Positions 47,278-56,597 of a stretch of 62,239 nucleotides of DNA are shown piece by piece (the stretch's first letter is position 1; each line of letters starts with the position of its first letter). The stretch comes from Desulfobacterales bacterium (lineage in GTDB: Bacteria; Desulfobacterota; Desulfobacteria; Desulfobacterales; SpSt-501). Below the pieces are notes generated by a model. That model was given only the letters and a program-made list of their open reading frames with translations, ran no database searches and was not told the origin of the DNA. A program made the translations under genes and the position numbers. Location of the stretch: the NCBI GenBank assembly GCA_025454255.1, contig JALOOU010000007.1, positions 1-62,239 of the forward strand. Reading direction: 5' to 3'.

Positions 47278-47643
47278 CCGCGCCCGGCCTGAAATATCGG
47301 CCGATCGATCAACGATAGAAACGGTGAGCAGGGCCGCCCTCTCGAATTCCGGAAAACCCGTCTCCGTCCCTCGCCGAACTTCGGTGGTGCGCGCAGCGCT
47401 GCGATGGCGGCCACCATCGCAGCGCTGGGGATAGGGTTGCGGCCTGGGGCCCGCAGCACCCGCATGCGGGTGGCTATTTTCCGCGCGCGAAGGGCAAATC
47501 CCCCGGCCGAACTCGAAGGCGGAGGGATTCCGAAATGGGGCCGCTCCGGCGCAATCGACCGCGATCGCCCCGCTCAAGCAGCGCCGCAGCCCTCCACAAG
47601 CGCCTTGGGCAGCTGGATCACGGGGGCACCGGGCAGGCGGCCG
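47278..47643. other. Convergent gap with a perfect long hairpin
   Basis: 366 bases between the convergent small ORF and TAXI genes. The arms 47394-47407 (CAGCGCTGCGATGG) and 47414-47427 are perfectly complementary over 14 bp with a 6-base loop, without a U-run. It may be a transcript-end stem or processing site; nothing else is recognised. Confidence 0.55.
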
Positions 47644-48999
47644 TCAGCCCGCTGCGCTGTCCGATTCCGGCGCCTCCGGTTGGGCCGACACGGCAGGTAC
47701 CTGGTGGAGGAGCTTTCGCCGCACGACCGCGATGTGCTCACGGAGGAGAAAAATTTCATCATAGAAGGCGACGGACACCCGAATGCGGCTGACGGCGCCC
47801 TCGATTCGATCGATCCGTTGCCGATACGCATCGGCGTGCTCCGGCCTCGGGTGGGCGAACAGCTCATCTTCGAGCGCCTTGAGTTCGCGATACCAAGGGT
47901 AGTACTTCGAGCGGTTTCGCCAGGTGTAGATCCAGGGCATGATCCCCACCAGGGGAATCAATACGACCCCCAGCGGGATCAGGAGCAGGATCATCCGGTC
48001 CAGAAACGCGGCCGCCCAGAACGGCAGATACACATACAGCGCCGAGCCGCCGGACTTGTAATAGCGCTGAGCCTGCTCGCTGATCGGGAAGTCCTGCGTT
48101 TTCAGCGCCGGGAATTCGCCGTCGTTGTGAACCCAGCCGGCGCCGCTGTGAATCTCCACGGCCGCCCCCAGGAGCAGGTAGACCAACGCCGGGTGCACGC
48201 TTTCGCGCACGATGAGATTGGTCGTCGGCGCCAGCAGGTGGACGTCCTCCGGCGGCCAGCGCTTGGAGGGATGGAGAATTCCTTTGGGCAGAACCACGTG
48301 GGACAGATTCGGGAAAAGACGCCCGTAGGCCTCGGCCTGGCTGAAGCTCATCAATTTGATGCCGGGGGCGTTGATCAACTCCATCACCAGCGCGCTGTCG
48401 GCCGAACCGAACGTCATGACAGCATCCAGGCGCCCCTCCTTCATGGCCCTGCCGGCGTCGGCCATGGAGTACTCGTAAAACTCGGCCGGAGGATCGAAGA
48501 CATCGGCGGTTTTAAGCAGATCGAGAGCGCTCTTGCGCACGCCGCTGCCCTCCGGGCCGATGTTGATGCGTTTTCCGCGAAGCTGTGACAAGTCGTCCAG
48601 CCGGTCATCGTCGCGGTAAAAAACCCATAGCGGCGAGTAAAAGACACCGCCGAGTGAAACCAGCTTGGAGGTGGCCTCCGGCTTGCCGGTGCCGCCCTGC
48701 ACGAACCCCGCGTCGACGGGCCGGGACGCGTCTCTCAAGCGCCTCAGATTCTCGATCGACCCGGACGAGGGCAGCAACTCAAGATGGACCCCATGGCGCG
48801 CCAGCACCTGGCGATAGCGCTCGCCCACCACGGCATAGGCGCCGCCTTCCATGCCGGTGGTCATGATCAGCCTGCGCGGCGGGATCGGCCTCACGAACTG
48901 AAAGCTCGCCCAGAGGGCCCCCAAAACGACCAGCAGGACCACGACCAGCATGCGGGAGAAAGACCGAGGAGGCAACTCTCTGATTTTTTGCCTGCGCAC
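47644..48999 (-). CDS. Membrane-anchored TAXI-family solute-binding protein
   Basis: 451 residues with GTG start. An N-terminal signal anchor (about 17-37), TAXI binding domain (about 42-330: MTTGMEGGAYAVVGERY, LPSSGSIENLRRL, NIGPEGSG), then a second TM (about 337-360) and a cytoplasmic helical tail rich in Arg/Glu. TAXI proteins normally feed TRAP transporters, but no DctQ/M permease is near; the extra anchor and tail suggest a receptor-like or membrane-tethered binding role, perhaps with the convergent DASS system. Confidence 0.88.
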   Translation of the reverse strand: MRRQKIRELPPRSFSRMLVVVLLVVLGALWASFQFVRPIPPRRLIMTTGMEGGAYAVVGERYRQVLARHGVHLELLPSSGSIENLRRLRDASRPVDAGFVQGGTGKPEATSKLVSLGGVFYSPLWVFYRDDDRLDDLSQLRGKRINIGPEGSGVRKSALDLLKTADVFDPPAEFYEYSMADAGRAMKEGRLDAVMTFGSADSALVMELINAPGIKLMSFSQAEAYGRLFPNLSHVVLPKGILHPSKRWPPEDVHLLAPTTNLIVRESVHPALVYLLLGAAVEIHSGAGWVHNDGEFPALKTQDFPISEQAQRYYKSGGSALYVYLPFWAAAFLDRMILLLIPLGVVLIPLVGIMPWIYTWRNRSKYYPWYRELKALEDELFAHPRPEHADAYRQRIDRIEGAVSRIRVSVAFYDEIFLLREHIAVVRRKLLHQVPAVSAQPEAPESDSAAG

Positions 49000-49489
49000 T
49001 GCGTGTCGACCGGATGGGGTTCAACGCTCCAGCGTTCGGCCGGAAATGCATGAACCACCGGCCGGGCTCTCCGCGTTTTTAATCTTTTTGACCGGGCAGG
49101 CGCAAGCATAAAATGGGTCTCCTTGCGGCGGCCCTCTTTAAATCTGGATCCGTGCCGGTGCCGGATCTCCGGAGGATTTTCGGGGCAAGACAGGGGATTT
49201 GTTCGCCGTCCGCGCGGGAAACCCCTCCTGCAGCCCCCCGGCAACCGCCCTTGCGTGCCCAGCCCCTCCCAGACGCCTGGCCGGTCGATGACGCGACCCG
49301 CTCCGGCGAGACGCCAAACGGCCCGCTGCGCCGAGGTCGCATGGATCAGGCGGGGCAGCCGGGAAACGAAGCGCTCGCAGAAGGTCGGGCATAAAGATCA
49401 ACGCGGTTCCTCTTCTGCGTAAGGCACACATACGGGAGGCGTCACCGGCCTTGGCCAAGGATTCACCCCACGCCTTTGTGGGCGGCTGC
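49000..49489. other. Gene-free stretch before the right repeat copy
   Basis: 490 bases. Several overlapping GC-rich frames exist, none protein-like. It probably contains worn sequence from the rearrangement that placed the right repeat copy. Confidence 0.5.
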
Positions 49490-49895
49490 GGGCGCCCCGC
49501 TCCATTTTCAGCATGACGGCCGCCAGGCAGACCGAGGCGACCGCAAAACGCGGAAACGCCCCACAAAAGGGCCATCGGCGAACGTTTGACATGGGCGGCG
49601 AGCACGGCCGGCCCAAGGTCCCCGCCCCGCAGGCCTGAGGCCCCCGACGGGGCGGCGTGAGCCGCCGTCTTTACCACAGCCGCGCAGGGCTTTCCATCCG
49701 CTTGCCAGCCCGCAGGCCATAGGGTATAGGAAGTGGGCATAGATGCCAACCGGCCCAAACCGCCAGGAGGTGCACGCCATGCTCGGCTTCCAACTGACCC
49801 CCGCCCAGCTCGAAATTCAGAAAAATGCGCGCGAATTCGCGCTCAAGGAGATCCTGCCCGTCGCCTGGCACTACGACGCCGTCGACGACACCCCG
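49490..49895. repeat. Right copy of the large imperfect direct repeat
   Basis: Corresponds to 42150-42620. The EamA 5' end (here about 49490-49690) is broken by the loss of about 60 bases and by point changes, whereas the dehydrogenase start is intact with AGGAGG and ATG. Confidence 0.9.
49702..49730 (+). promoter_or_regulatory. Promoter of the acyl-CoA dehydrogenase gene
   Basis: TTGCCA (49702-49707), 17 bases, TATAGG (49725-49730), about 50 bases before the start. The left repeat copy keeps both hexamers (42428-42433; 42450-42455) but with 16-base spacing. Confidence 0.5.
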
Positions 49896-51101
49896 CTGCC
49901 GGTGCTGCGCAAGGCATGGGAGGCGGGCATCATGAACACCGACATCCCGGCCGCCTACGGCGGCAAGGGCTTCGGCCTGCTGGAAAACGTGCTCATCACC
50001 GAAGAGCTGGCCGCGGCCTGCCCCGGCCTGGCCACCTCGATCTTCGACAGCTCTCTCGGCATGGAGCCCCTGCGCCTGTCGGCCAACGACGATTTAAAGC
50101 AAAAATACTTTCCGCAGATCGTCAAGGAGTTCAAACTCTTCTGCTTTGCCACCTCGGAGCCGACCCTGGGCTCGGACGTGGCCGGCATCCGCTGCCGGGC
50201 GGAGCGCGACGGCGACGACTACATCCTGAACGGCACGAAGTACTGGGTGACCAACGGCGGCCTGGCCGACTTCATGTCCATTTTCGCCACTGCGGACCCC
50301 GAAAAAAAGCATGAGGGCATCTGCGGGTTCGTGGTCGAGAGGGGCTGGGAGGGGGTGACGATCGGCCGCAGGATCCCCAAGCTCGGCCAGCGCGGATCCA
50401 ACACCGTGGGCGTGCGCTTCAAGAACGTGCGCGTGCCGAAGGAAAACGTCCTGGCGCCGCCCGGCGAGGGGTTCGTGCTGGCGATGAAGACCTTCGCCCG
50501 CACGCGGCCGGCCATCGGCGCCTTTGCGGTCGGCGCGGCCCGCTCCGCCATGGAGTTCGCCATCGACTACGCCAAGCGGCGCAAGGCCTTCGGGGCCCCG
50601 CTCGCAAGCTTCCAGGCGATCCAGCACAAGATCGCCGACATGCTCCAGAGGGTGGAGACCTCGCGGCTGCTCGTGTGGAAAGCGGCCTGGGAGGCCGACC
50701 AGGGCATGGACCCGACCATCGCCGCCTCCATCGCCAAGCTCTATGCGACCGAGGCCGCGCTGGAGGTCGCCAACGAGGCCCTGCAGGTCTTCGCCGGATA
50801 CGGCTACACCAAGATGTTCCCGGTCGAAAAACTCCTGCGCGACACGCGCCTGTTTCGCATATACGAGGGGACCAGCGAGATCCAGCGGCTCATTATCGCC
50901 GGCTTCGCGCTCGGCGGCTTTCAGCCGGTCATGCCGCCGCTCGAGGAGCTCCCGGTTCATCTCGAAAGAGACGTCGTCAACGGGCAAGCGGCCGCCGCCG
51001 CGTGGCGCTGCCGCATCTGCGGCCATGTCCACTACGGCGAAGCTCCGCCGGAGGAGTGCCCCTACTGCTTCTTCCCGCAAAGCGCCTTCAAGAAAGTATG
51101 A
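49779..51101 (+). CDS. Acyl-CoA dehydrogenase with C-terminal rubredoxin-like domain
   Basis: 440 residues. The acyl-CoA dehydrogenase fold (1-390) shows CFATSEPTLGSDVAG (FAD/substrate loop), YWVTNGG, the FAD-binding QAIQHKIADM and the C-terminal FAGYGYTKMFPVEKLLRD...YEGTSEIQ; the base Glu of many enzymes fits the YEGTSE position. Residues about 408-440 add CRICGHVHYGEAPPEECPYC, two CxxC pairs spaced as in rubredoxin/rubrerythrin, able to bind an Fe(Cys)4 centre. The ATG at 49779 has AGGAGG 8 bases upstream. The extra redox domain suggests electron exit by a route other than, or in addition to, ETF. Confidence 0.92.
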   Translation: MLGFQLTPAQLEIQKNAREFALKEILPVAWHYDAVDDTPLPVLRKAWEAGIMNTDIPAAYGGKGFGLLENVLITEELAAACPGLATSIFDSSLGMEPLRLSANDDLKQKYFPQIVKEFKLFCFATSEPTLGSDVAGIRCRAERDGDDYILNGTKYWVTNGGLADFMSIFATADPEKKHEGICGFVVERGWEGVTIGRRIPKLGQRGSNTVGVRFKNVRVPKENVLAPPGEGFVLAMKTFARTRPAIGAFAVGAARSAMEFAIDYAKRRKAFGAPLASFQAIQHKIADMLQRVETSRLLVWKAAWEADQGMDPTIAASIAKLYATEAALEVANEALQVFAGYGYTKMFPVEKLLRDTRLFRIYEGTSEIQRLIIAGFALGGFQPVMPPLEELPVHLERDVVNGQAAAAAWRCRICGHVHYGEAPPEECPYCFFPQSAFKKV

Positions 51102-51283
51102 AGCGGACGGCGGGCGCTTCCGGGTTCAAGGGGCCAAGGGTCCGAGGGAACCGCCACGAAATCGTTCAGTCGGCCGGGCAGGAGATTTCTTCTCGGCCAC
51201 TGAACACAGAGCCCTGAACCTAACCTACGGATTCCACGGCCTCTTTAACCCTTGACCCCTCGGCCCCTCGAACCCTTTCTGTC

Positions 51284-51940
51284 CTATGCCTGCCCGGTCA
51301 GCACCATCGCCACCCGCCGGTTGGCGGCGTTGTCGGAGGAGACCGGGCAGCACTCCCCCATGCCGATCGCAGTGATCCGCGCCGGGTCGACGCCGCGTTG
51401 GACGAGCGCCGCCCGCACGGCGTTGGCGCGGCGCTCCGAGAGCTGCAGGTTGTATTGCTCGCTTCCGGTCTGGTCCGTGTGGCCTTCGATGCGAATCAGG
51501 GTCTGCGGGTACTGGTTGAGCACGTTGGCCACCCGGTCGAGCTCGCCATAGCCGCCGGCCTTGATCACCGCGGAGTTGACGTCGAAGAAGAGCTCGCTCT
51601 TGAAGGTCGCCGTCAGCATCTGCTCGTTGTTGCGTTGAATCGCGGCGTTGTTCTGGGCCACGGTCGATGCCATGGCGTTGCGCAGATCCTGCTCCTGCTT
51701 GTCCATGTAGGCGCCCACCCGGTTGCCGAGCAGCCCGCCGATGACCGCTCCGGTCGCCGCGCCCACCGCCACTTTTTCGCGCTGGTTGTGCTTTCCGGTC
51801 GCCGCCCCGATCACACCGCCGACCACCGCGCCGGTCGCCGCCCCGACGGCGGTTCCCGTGCGCTCTTTTTCGCCCATCGACTGGCAGCCGAATGCCGCCA
51901 GCACGGTGAGGATCGCTGCCGTTTTGAAAATCCGCTTCAT
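51284..51940 (-). CDS. OmpA-family outer-membrane lipoprotein
   Basis: 218 residues. A lipobox LAAFGC (Cys19) and Gly-zipper repeats (GAATGAVVGGVIGAATG, about 32-75) typical of YiaD-type proteins, then a C-terminal OmpA peptidoglycan-binding domain (GHTDQTGSEQYN, LSERRANAV, about 150-200). It tethers the outer membrane to the cell wall. Transcribed alone. Confidence 0.92.
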   Translation of the reverse strand: MKRIFKTAAILTVLAAFGCQSMGEKERTGTAVGAATGAVVGGVIGAATGKHNQREKVAVGAATGAVIGGLLGNRVGAYMDKQEQDLRNAMASTVAQNNAAIQRNNEQMLTATFKSELFFDVNSAVIKAGGYGELDRVANVLNQYPQTLIRIEGHTDQTGSEQYNLQLSERRANAVRAALVQRGVDPARITAIGMGECCPVSSDNAANRRVAMVLTGQA

Positions 51941-52195
51941 GGTGTCGCCTCCCGTTTCGCCGTTATTCAGGTGCCGACGCGGCCCGATCGGGGCCGGCGG
52001 CGCTTTAGCGTGTCTGCCGTAAGGACCTTGCTCCGGAGCCGAACCGCCCGGTGACGTCCGCGAGGTTGAAAAATAAGCATGTGAAGCGTAGGACGCATCG
52101 AGCGTTGCGGAGGTTTACGCGGCCGTCGAAATCGCCCCCGTTTTTCTTGCGGCCGCGGCGCGGGCTGCCCGGCGCGCGCCGGCAAACGGTCGGCC

Positions 52196-52960
52196 TCAAT
52201 GACCTGCGGTCAGCCTCCCGGCGAAATTGCGCACGGCTATTAACAGCCGCGACACAGCGCCCGTGCCGGACCGGGTGCAGCGGTGCTCCCGGGCCGGCCC
52301 GGGTTCAGGCGCGGAGGTGTCCGGGCGGACACGGGCCATCTTTGCAGAGAGCGCAGCCAGACGGCGCCGCACCGGCTCCGGGACCGCGCCATCGGGCCGA
52401 CTCAACGCCAGAACCATTGAAACGGCGTGGTCGACATGGCCCTGCTGGAACAGTTTTTCGGCGACGGCCACCCGCAGCGCCCCCCCCGCAACCGGATCCA
52501 TGCCTGCCTCCGCGGCCAGCCGGTCGACGGCCGACGCCAGGTTCTCCGGCCGGTGAAGATGCCGCAGGCAACTCGCCAGCAGACCGCTCATGCGTTCGGC
52601 CGGCACCCCCTTGCGGATGAGGGACTGGAACTCCTGGAGGGCCTCGGCGTAGCAGCCCACCTCGCAAAAAGAACCGGCGCTGACGAAGATCTCTTGCGGG
52701 GTCGCCTCCGGACTCCAGCCTTGGCGGATGAGCGCGATGTGCTCCGCCGACAGGGTCGCGCATTCGTCGACGGAGTCGCACTGGATCTCGATCTTGATTC
52801 GTTGGATCTGGTCCCGGATGGCCGCCTGCGTGTCCACCGGCAGGGGCGGCGCGGATGCGAGCAGATCCTGATAGATCTGCAACGCTTCCTGGGGCAGCCC
52901 CTGCGACCGGTAGGTATCCGCCTCCCGGCGCGCCAGCGCATGGGTGATTTTGCTTGGCAT
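52196..52960 (-). CDS. TPR-like protein, 254 aa
   Basis: ATG at 52960 (MPSKITHALARREADTY); the upstream in-frame extension overlaps promoter-like sequence and was rejected. Helical pairs with TPR spacing recur (AEALQEFQSLIRKG, LPQEALQIYQDLLA), with a paired Cys segment CEVGCY near 120. The C-terminal 50 residues are Arg/Pro-rich. No enzyme motif or signal peptide. Probably a cytoplasmic scaffold; partners unknown. Confidence 0.7.
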   Translation of the reverse strand: MPSKITHALARREADTYRSQGLPQEALQIYQDLLASAPPLPVDTQAAIRDQIQRIKIEIQCDSVDECATLSAEHIALIRQGWSPEATPQEIFVSAGSFCEVGCYAEALQEFQSLIRKGVPAERMSGLLASCLRHLHRPENLASAVDRLAAEAGMDPVAGGALRVAVAEKLFQQGHVDHAVSMVLALSRPDGAVPEPVRRRLAALSAKMARVRPDTSAPEPGPAREHRCTRSGTGAVSRLLIAVRNFAGRLTAGH

Positions 52961-53182
52961 TTTGCGGTGTGCACTCGTTATGAAATGGCCAGAGACGGTG
53001 TCTCGGCGACCGCTCGATTCTACCGCAACAGTATACCACGGGAGCGCTGAATTCCCAAAAAAAGAGCGCCCGGCAGGGGGCAATCGGACGGCTGCGGCGG
53101 CGATGAAGCCGCTTCGGAAGCTGCAGCGGCGGGATCGGCCCGCTGAGAGCGCGGGGCCATCGGGGGCGGGTGGGTCAGCGGT

Positions 53183-54070
53183 TCACGGTTGGTTTTGTTC
53201 CAGCGCGGCGATGATGCGCACCAGGCACTCTTCCGCCTGTGCGGCCGGAAACCGGGCGGAGGCGGCGCCGCGGTGGCCGCCCCCCCCGAAGGCGGCCAGC
53301 AGCTTGCCGACATGCACGTTGCAGCCGGGGTTGAAGATGCTGTGTCCGATGTTGACGACCACGGTGTCCGGGTTCGCGGCTTCGAAGCGGACCCGGATGT
53401 TGACAAGCGCTTCCGGGAAAAGGCTGTAGGCCAAAAAGCGGTTCCCGGCCGTGGCATCCGCTATCGGCCGCAGGTCGGAGATCGAAACGTGCCCCTGCAT
53501 TCGGGTGCAGGTTTTCAGGATATCGGCGTAGCGCGCGTTTTGCGCCACCACCCGACGGCAGCGCTCGGCGGCTTCGGGGTCCTCCCGGACCGTGCGGATC
53601 GAAGCCTCCCGCAGCAGCCCCACCAGGCGGTTCCAGTAGGGTTCATCGCGCCGGTCTTCGCCCGACACCGTCATGGAGAGGAGCACATAGTCGTAATTTT
53701 CCGGATGCAGCACCATGTCGCGGGTGATGTCGGCCGAGTCGATGCGATCGGCCCACGCGACCAGCTCGCTGAAGTCGCGCTGCAGCCGGGGCGCGAAATA
53801 GTCGAGCACCAGCCGCGCCGCGGACGGGGCATCTCCCCAAAGCCCCTTGAAGGGGCGGTCGGCGGCGTTGGTGGCATGGTGGTCGATCCAGATCTCGCAG
53901 TCGGGGTGAAACGGCAGGTTGGCGATGATGTCGCCGGCGCAGATGCCGGCCCGCCCCCGCTGAACGTCGCTCGGCTCCAGCCAGAGCACCGGGCGGCGGA
54001 CGTCCAGCGCCGCAGCAATCAGCACCGCACAGACGACCCCGTCGAAATCGGGCCGGGTGACAATCCGCAT
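53183..54070 (-). CDS. DHH/DHHA1 family phosphoesterase
   Basis: 295 residues: the DHH motifs RPDFDGVVCA (about 6-15) and WIDHHAT (about 61-67) supply the metal ligands; the DHHA1 half ends with GGGGHRGAA (about 267-275). Proteins of this size include NrnA-type oligoribonucleases and cyclic-dinucleotide phosphodiesterases; exopolyphosphatase is also possible. It is transcribed alone. Confidence 0.88.
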   Translation of the reverse strand: MRIVTRPDFDGVVCAVLIAAALDVRRPVLWLEPSDVQRGRAGICAGDIIANLPFHPDCEIWIDHHATNAADRPFKGLWGDAPSAARLVLDYFAPRLQRDFSELVAWADRIDSADITRDMVLHPENYDYVLLSMTVSGEDRRDEPYWNRLVGLLREASIRTVREDPEAAERCRRVVAQNARYADILKTCTRMQGHVSISDLRPIADATAGNRFLAYSLFPEALVNIRVRFEAANPDTVVVNIGHSIFNPGCNVHVGKLLAAFGGGGHRGAASARFPAAQAEECLVRIIAALEQNQP

Positions 54071-54165
54071 CGGATCGATCCTCGCTCCCGAAGTGCCGCC
54101 TCAGCCATCCCGCATGAGCGAATTCGACGCCGTGCGTCCCCCTCCCGTGCGGGGGCGCACCGCGT

Positions 54166-54543
54166 TCAACGACCGCAGATCAGGGAGACCTCGACGCTCA
54201 CGTCCCGCGGCAGCCGCGCGACTTCCACGGTCTCCCGGGCGGGCGGCGTGTCGCCGAAATAGCCGCCGTAGACCGCGTTGAACTTGGCGAACTCGCCCAT
54301 GTCCTTCAGAAAGCAGGTTGCCTTGAGGGCGTCGGCGAGGCTCATGCCGGCGGCCTCGACCACGGCCTTCAGATTCTCCATGACCTGACGGGTCTGGGCC
54401 TCGATGCCGCCGCCGACCAGCTCTCCGCTGGCCGGGTCGATGGCGACTTGCCCAGAGACGAAAAGCAGGTTCCCGAGCCGGATGGCTTGGGCATAGGGCC
54501 CCAGGGCTTTGGGGGCTTTTTCGGTCGCTATCTTCTCTTTCAT
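54166..54543 (-). CDS. ridA: RidA family 2-iminobutanoate/2-iminopropanoate deaminase
   Basis: 125 residues. GPYAQAIRLGNLLFVSGQ at the N-terminal half, with the conserved Arg in VEVARLPRD (about 109) and Glu in the last strand (VSVEVSLICG). It removes reactive enamine/imine by-products of PLP enzymes. The ATG at 54543 is preceded by a good AGGAG on the minus strand. It is downstream of etfA with a 250-base gap. Confidence 0.93.
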   Translation of the reverse strand: MKEKIATEKAPKALGPYAQAIRLGNLLFVSGQVAIDPASGELVGGGIEAQTRQVMENLKAVVEAAGMSLADALKATCFLKDMGEFAKFNAVYGGYFGDTPPARETVEVARLPRDVSVEVSLICGR

Positions 54544-54795
54544 GTAGGTTCTCCTGGCCGGGGGTGAACCATAAAGACAGAGCTCAGGTGCCGAACGATC
54601 GGCGCCCCTTGCCCGCTTCACCTTCACCCCCGGGATCCCTGTTCTCTATTTCGTGCCCCTCCCCAAATGGTGGATCTCGGTCCAGGCCAGGGCCGAGTGC
54701 GATTTCGCAGCCGCAGGCGCAGTGGAGGCTGCGCCGAGGAGTGCGCAGAGCGAGAACGCCGGCCTGGGGCGAAAGATGCCGTTCAGGGATGGGCG

Positions 54796-55770
54796 CTATT
54801 TCGCCTCCTGGACCCTCTTGGTCAGCTCCGGCACGAACTCCAGCACATCGGCCACGACCCCCACGTTGGCCACTTGAAAAATAGGGGCCTTGGGGTTCTT
54901 GTTGACCGCGACGATAAAGGGGTTGCCCTTGAGGCCGCCCATGTGCTGGAACGAGCCGCTGATCCCGAGCGCCAGATAGACCTTGGGTTTGACTGTCTTG
55001 CCCGAGGTCCCGACCTGACGGCCTTTTTCCAGCCATTTGGCATCGACGATCGGCCGCGAGCAGGAGACGACGGCCCCCATGGCCTGCGCGAGCTCCTCGG
55101 CCACCGGCAGGTTCTCCTTGTCGCCGAAGCCGCGCCCGATCGAGACGAGCACCTCTTCCTTGGTGATGTCCACGTCGCCGACCTCCGCCTGCAGCACTTC
55201 GACGAAGCGCCGCCGCGCCGCAAGGTCGCCGACCTCGGCGGACTTGTCTGCCACCTGCCCGCCCGCGGACCGGGTCTCCTCGGGTGGGAAGCAGCCGGAG
55301 CGCACGCTGATGACGGCCCCGCCGGAGATGTCGGCCTGCAGATGCGTGCTGGCCTGGCCGCTGAACTCCTGGCGCACGACCTTGAGGGTTGCGCCCTCCA
55401 GTCCGTCGATCCCGACCACGTCGGGCAGATAGGCCGCATCCAGTTTGACCGCAAGCCCGGGCCCCACATCCATCCCGAAGGTCGTGTGCGGCAGGAGCAG
55501 CACCGCGCCCTTGGGAAGGACCCGCTGCAGCAGCGGCCGGATGAGCTCGGCGTTGGGGTAGGCCAGGGCGTCGTGGGCGAATTTCCAGACCTGCGGGTAG
55601 ATGCCCGCCGCCTCGGCGCAAACGGCGTCGAGCCCCGCGCCCGCGCCGATCACGACAGCCACGGGAGCGGCATCCGGAGCGATCTTCCTTGCAGCGCTGA
55701 CGAGCTCCGACGCCGAGTCGTCCGCCTTTCCGTCCTTGTGCAGTATGTAGGCAAACATCTGAGCAGCCAT
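54796..55770 (-). CDS. etfA: Electron transfer flavoprotein subunit alpha
   Basis: 324 residues. The C-terminal FAD-binding signature is clear (GISGSFQHMGGLKG, then NKNPKAPIF and ADVLEFVPEL). With EtfB it takes electrons from acyl-CoA dehydrogenases. Its ATG shares one base with the etfB stop (TAATG), so the two are coupled. Confidence 0.97.
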   Translation of the reverse strand: MAAQMFAYILHKDGKADDSASELVSAARKIAPDAAPVAVVIGAGAGLDAVCAEAAGIYPQVWKFAHDALAYPNAELIRPLLQRVLPKGAVLLLPHTTFGMDVGPGLAVKLDAAYLPDVVGIDGLEGATLKVVRQEFSGQASTHLQADISGGAVISVRSGCFPPEETRSAGGQVADKSAEVGDLAARRRFVEVLQAEVGDVDITKEEVLVSIGRGFGDKENLPVAEELAQAMGAVVSCSRPIVDAKWLEKGRQVGTSGKTVKPKVYLALGISGSFQHMGGLKGNPFIVAVNKNPKAPIFQVANVGVVADVLEFVPELTKRVQEAK

Positions 55771-56561
55771 TACTTTATTCCTCCTTTGGCTTTCAGCAGG
55801 TCGACCAGTTTGGCCGTGATCTCATCGGTGCTGCCCTGCAGGATCTCGGCGCCGGCGCCGGCCGGCGGCACGAAATAGTCCGCGCGCTTGACCCGCGCCC
55901 CGGCCCGGCCCACCTCGGCGGCGCCCAGCCCCAGGTCGGCGGCTTTCAGCACGGGGATCTCCACCGCGGCGACCTTGCGGATGCCGCGGATGCCCACATA
56001 GCGCGGTTCGTTGATGCCGGTCTGGATGGAGAGCACGCAGGGCATCTGGATCTCGTTGATCTCCTGGTTGCCGCCCTCGATCTCCCGGCCGATCCGCAGC
56101 ACCCCGGCCTCTTTGACTTCGATCATGTTCACCAGCGACGCATAGGGCCAGTCCAGCAGGGCCGCGACCATGCCGCCGACCTGGGCCGCGCCGTCGTCGG
56201 CCTGGGCGCCCGTCAGCACCAGATCGTAGTTGCCCTTGCGCACCGCCGCGGCCAGGATGGCGGCGATGCCGCGGCCGTCGGAGCCTTCAAAGGCCGGATC
56301 GGTGAGCAGCAGCCCGTTGTTGGCGCCCATGGCCATTTCGCGCCGCACGACTTCCTCGGCCTCCGGGCTCCCGATGGAGGCCACGGTCACAGAGCCGCCG
56401 ACGCGGTCCACGATCTGGATCGCCTCCTCCACGGCGTAGTTGTCCCACTCGTTCACCGAGTAGACCAGATCCTCGCGCTTGATGTCGGAGCCGTCGGCCT
56501 TGACCTCGATCTCGTTCTCGGCGGAGTCGGGCACCCGCTTGACACACACCAAAATCTCCAT
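55770..56561 (-). CDS. etfB: Electron transfer flavoprotein subunit beta
   Basis: 263 residues. Typical N-terminus ILVCVKRVPDS, NEWDNYAVEEA, and the FAD/AMP-site segment VLTGAQADDGAAQVG. It is 36 bases after the membrane Fe-S oxidoreductase gene and overlaps etfA, giving the order oxidoreductase-etfB-etfA, which predicts electron flow from ETF to the membrane quinone pool. Confidence 0.97.
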   Translation of the reverse strand: MEILVCVKRVPDSAENEIEVKADGSDIKREDLVYSVNEWDNYAVEEAIQIVDRVGGSVTVASIGSPEAEEVVRREMAMGANNGLLLTDPAFEGSDGRGIAAILAAAVRKGNYDLVLTGAQADDGAAQVGGMVAALLDWPYASLVNMIEVKEAGVLRIGREIEGGNQEINEIQMPCVLSIQTGINEPRYVGIRGIRKVAAVEIPVLKAADLGLGAAEVGRAGARVKRADYFVPPAGAGAEILQGSTDEITAKLVDLLKAKGGIK

Positions 56562-56597
56562 CGCGTCCCTCCCTTGATTGTACTGGTTGCCGAATCA

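Noticed and set aside
48779..49394. Several short frames at 48779-49394
   Set aside because: Arg/Pro/Gly-rich, mutually overlapping, no motif and no ribosome site.
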